Source: a virus
DNA length: 20,572 bases
Virus record (IMG/VR): IMGVR_UViG_3300023184_000610
Coordinates: 1-20,572 of that record
Reading direction: 5' to 3' (one strand)
The notes under the pieces were generated by a model, which was given only the letters and a program-made list of their open reading frames with translations, did no database searches and was not told the origin of the DNA. Below, piece after piece: positions 19,538 to 20,572 of the stretch. A program made the translations under genes and the position numbers. Positions within the stretch are counted from its first letter, which is position 1. Every line of letters starts with the position of its first letter.

Positions 19538-20425
19538 TTAATCCTTCGATAGAAAAGTTGGGTACGCCCTCGAAAGTCTTGATGCTTCTGCCTGAATACG
19601 GTCACGACGCAAACGTTGCAACTGGCTGAAACTGTTTCCTACAGCACCAACAGCAACTTCGTCCGAACGTCGTGTGTCACCTTGTGATTCGGTGAAGTTG
19701 CGTTTCACTTCGCGTGGTGACATCAAACGAATCTGTGTACCCAAAGCCAAAATGTCTGTAACAGAATCCTGTACACCACCTGTGCTATTGACATCAACTG
19801 ATTCTGTGGATGGTTTCACATAGGCTGCTTTATAAACAATACGGAGCCTGCCAGGGAATACTCCTTGGTCGAAACGTAAAGCAAATCCTGAAGCGAAGTC
19901 ATCTGTTGGCAGGTCGCGGATGAGGCGAACTTTGCGGGCTATTGGGTAATCGGTTGTCATATATCTGACTGACACTGTAAGCAAGTCGATAATGTTTGTA
20001 ATGCCTGTTAAGTTAATCATCACATCTGAACCGTTGTAATCGATGTCAGCGGTTTTGATTTGGAACAGCCCGTTCATTGGTGCAGACAAATCGGTTACTT
20101 CATCAGCAAGTGCTTCTAAACATTGTGCTCTAGGGAACCGTGGGTTGATGGTAACAATTGCGCCAGCAGTGTGGGCTGCAGCAGTGGTCCCGTTATAGCC
20201 ACGTTCTACAGTTAGTGCTTTGGTTCCGCTATCGGCAGCCCAAATGTAAAACAGTTCTGAATCTATTTCGAATACTTGTCCGACACGCAACCCTTCCAAA
20301 GCATATGTGACAGTAACACTTGTGTCACCGCTGGTAATGGTGGAGACAAGTTTGTTACGAGCCTCCACCGTTCCAGACAGTAGTTGCCGCAACGTCCTAT
20401 CAATGACGGTTGCTGCTGTTGTCAT
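19538..20425 (-). CDS. Head-tail connector/tail-assembly-type protein, 295 aa
   Basis: This 295-residue protein has an N-terminal beta module (about 25-95) shared with the gene at 17094-17663. A helical and beta middle follows (DEVTDLSAPMNGLFQIKTAD, RKVRLIRDLPTDDF, GRLRIVYKAAYVKP), then a C-terminal tail DTRRSDEVAVGAVGNSFSQL with QRLRRDRIQAEASRLSRAYP. That helical tail resembles actinophage connector-type proteins of the RR-x-D-E-V-P-V-G-A type. It probably joins head to tail or anchors fibres. The ATG directly follows the stop of the gene at 20426. Confidence 0.72.
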   Translation of the reverse strand: MTTAATVIDRTLRQLLSGTVEARNKLVSTITSGDTSVTVTYALEGLRVGQVFEIDSELFYIWAADSGTKALTVERGYNGTTAAAHTAGAIVTINPRFPRAQCLEALADEVTDLSAPMNGLFQIKTADIDYNGSDVMINLTGITNIIDLLTVSVRYMTTDYPIARKVRLIRDLPTDDFASGFALRFDQGVFPGRLRIVYKAAYVKPSTESVDVNSTGGVQDSVTDILALGTQIRLMSPREVKRNFTESQGDTRRSDEVAVGAVGNSFSQLQRLRRDRIQAEASRLSRAYPTFLSKD

Positions 20426-20551
20426 CTATTTCTTTTTCTTAGCCTTCTTCATTGGCTTACCATATTCCATCATCTTATCTTTTTTGCTTTCGCCTTTTTC
20501 ATGCTTTTTCATAGCACCCTTGGACTTGTACATTTCGCCTTTAGCGGACAT
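20426..20551 (-). CDS. Small lysine-rich protein, 41 aa
   Basis: This is a 41-residue, extremely basic protein: MSAKGEMYKSKGAMKKHEKG, then ESKKDKMMEYGKPMKKAKKK. Lys, Met and Gly dominate. Its stop (TAG) directly precedes the next ATG. An AAAGGC ribosome site lies 8 bp upstream of its ATG at 20551. Small Lys-rich proteins are common between phage head and tail genes. A DNA-condensing or virion-filling role is inferred from composition. Confidence 0.75.
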   Translation of the reverse strand: MSAKGEMYKSKGAMKKHEKGESKKDKMMEYGKPMKKAKKKK

Positions 20552-20572
20552 AATTACTTGCCTTTCTTTTTG

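Overview
The window reads as part of a tailed-bacteriophage genome (or a closely related prophage) whose host is an actinobacterium. The best host evidence is a WhiB-type four-cysteine Fe-S regulator at 5096-5356, supported by actinophage-style small conserved proteins. The phage assignment rests on a tail/adhesin block, a lysis-associated block with an M15 peptidase, and a recombination block (single-strand annealing protein, YqaJ exonuclease, SSB, PD-(D/E)XK nucleases). No terminase, portal, capsid, tape measure, integrase or polymerase is visible, so the window is only part of the genome.

Layout. (1) 1-860: no convincing gene. It holds three 15-bp direct repeats (636-680), several dyads and a C-rich tract. 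(2) 861-5040, plus strand: a rightward run of 20 very small genes, mostly joined by ATGA, TAATG or TGATG overlaps, with promoters at 861 and 2327. Two intergenic gaps hold compact structures resembling tRNA acceptor/T-arm minihelices. The run ends in a probable terminator at 5048-5096, facing the opposite-strand genes. (3) 10155 down to 5096, minus strand: recombination and regulation genes from one promoter at 10150. In order: YqaJ exonuclease, annealing protein, ribbon-helix-helix protein, resolvase-like nuclease, small proteins, a second nuclease, a secreted transglycosylase-like protein, a zinc-finger protein, SSB, conserved small proteins and WhiB. (4) 14077 down to 10159, minus strand: a conserved virion-type protein, a large secreted PA14-domain protein, three candidate holin/membrane proteins, two small basic proteins, an M15 D,D-/L,D-peptidase endolysin and small genes. 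(5) 20551 down to 14087, minus strand: a Lys-rich peptide, a connector-like protein, a large beta-rich tail protein, tail/fibre proteins and two glycine-rich fibre-like proteins.

Likely operation. The late minus-strand genes supply tail, adhesion and lysis functions. The recombination operon starts at a promoter just past the stop codon of the last late gene, so late transcripts could read into it. The promoters at 861 (+) and 10150 (-) share a -35 box, a 17-bp spacer and the heptamer GTATCAC at the same spacer position. This suggests that one phage regulator controls both early units. No gene for that regulator can be named with confidence; WhiB and the ribbon-helix-helix protein are the only visible transcription-factor candidates.

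Many genes here are below 60 codons. I read them directly from the sequence, guided by stop/start overlaps. Functions of most small plus-strand genes are unknown.
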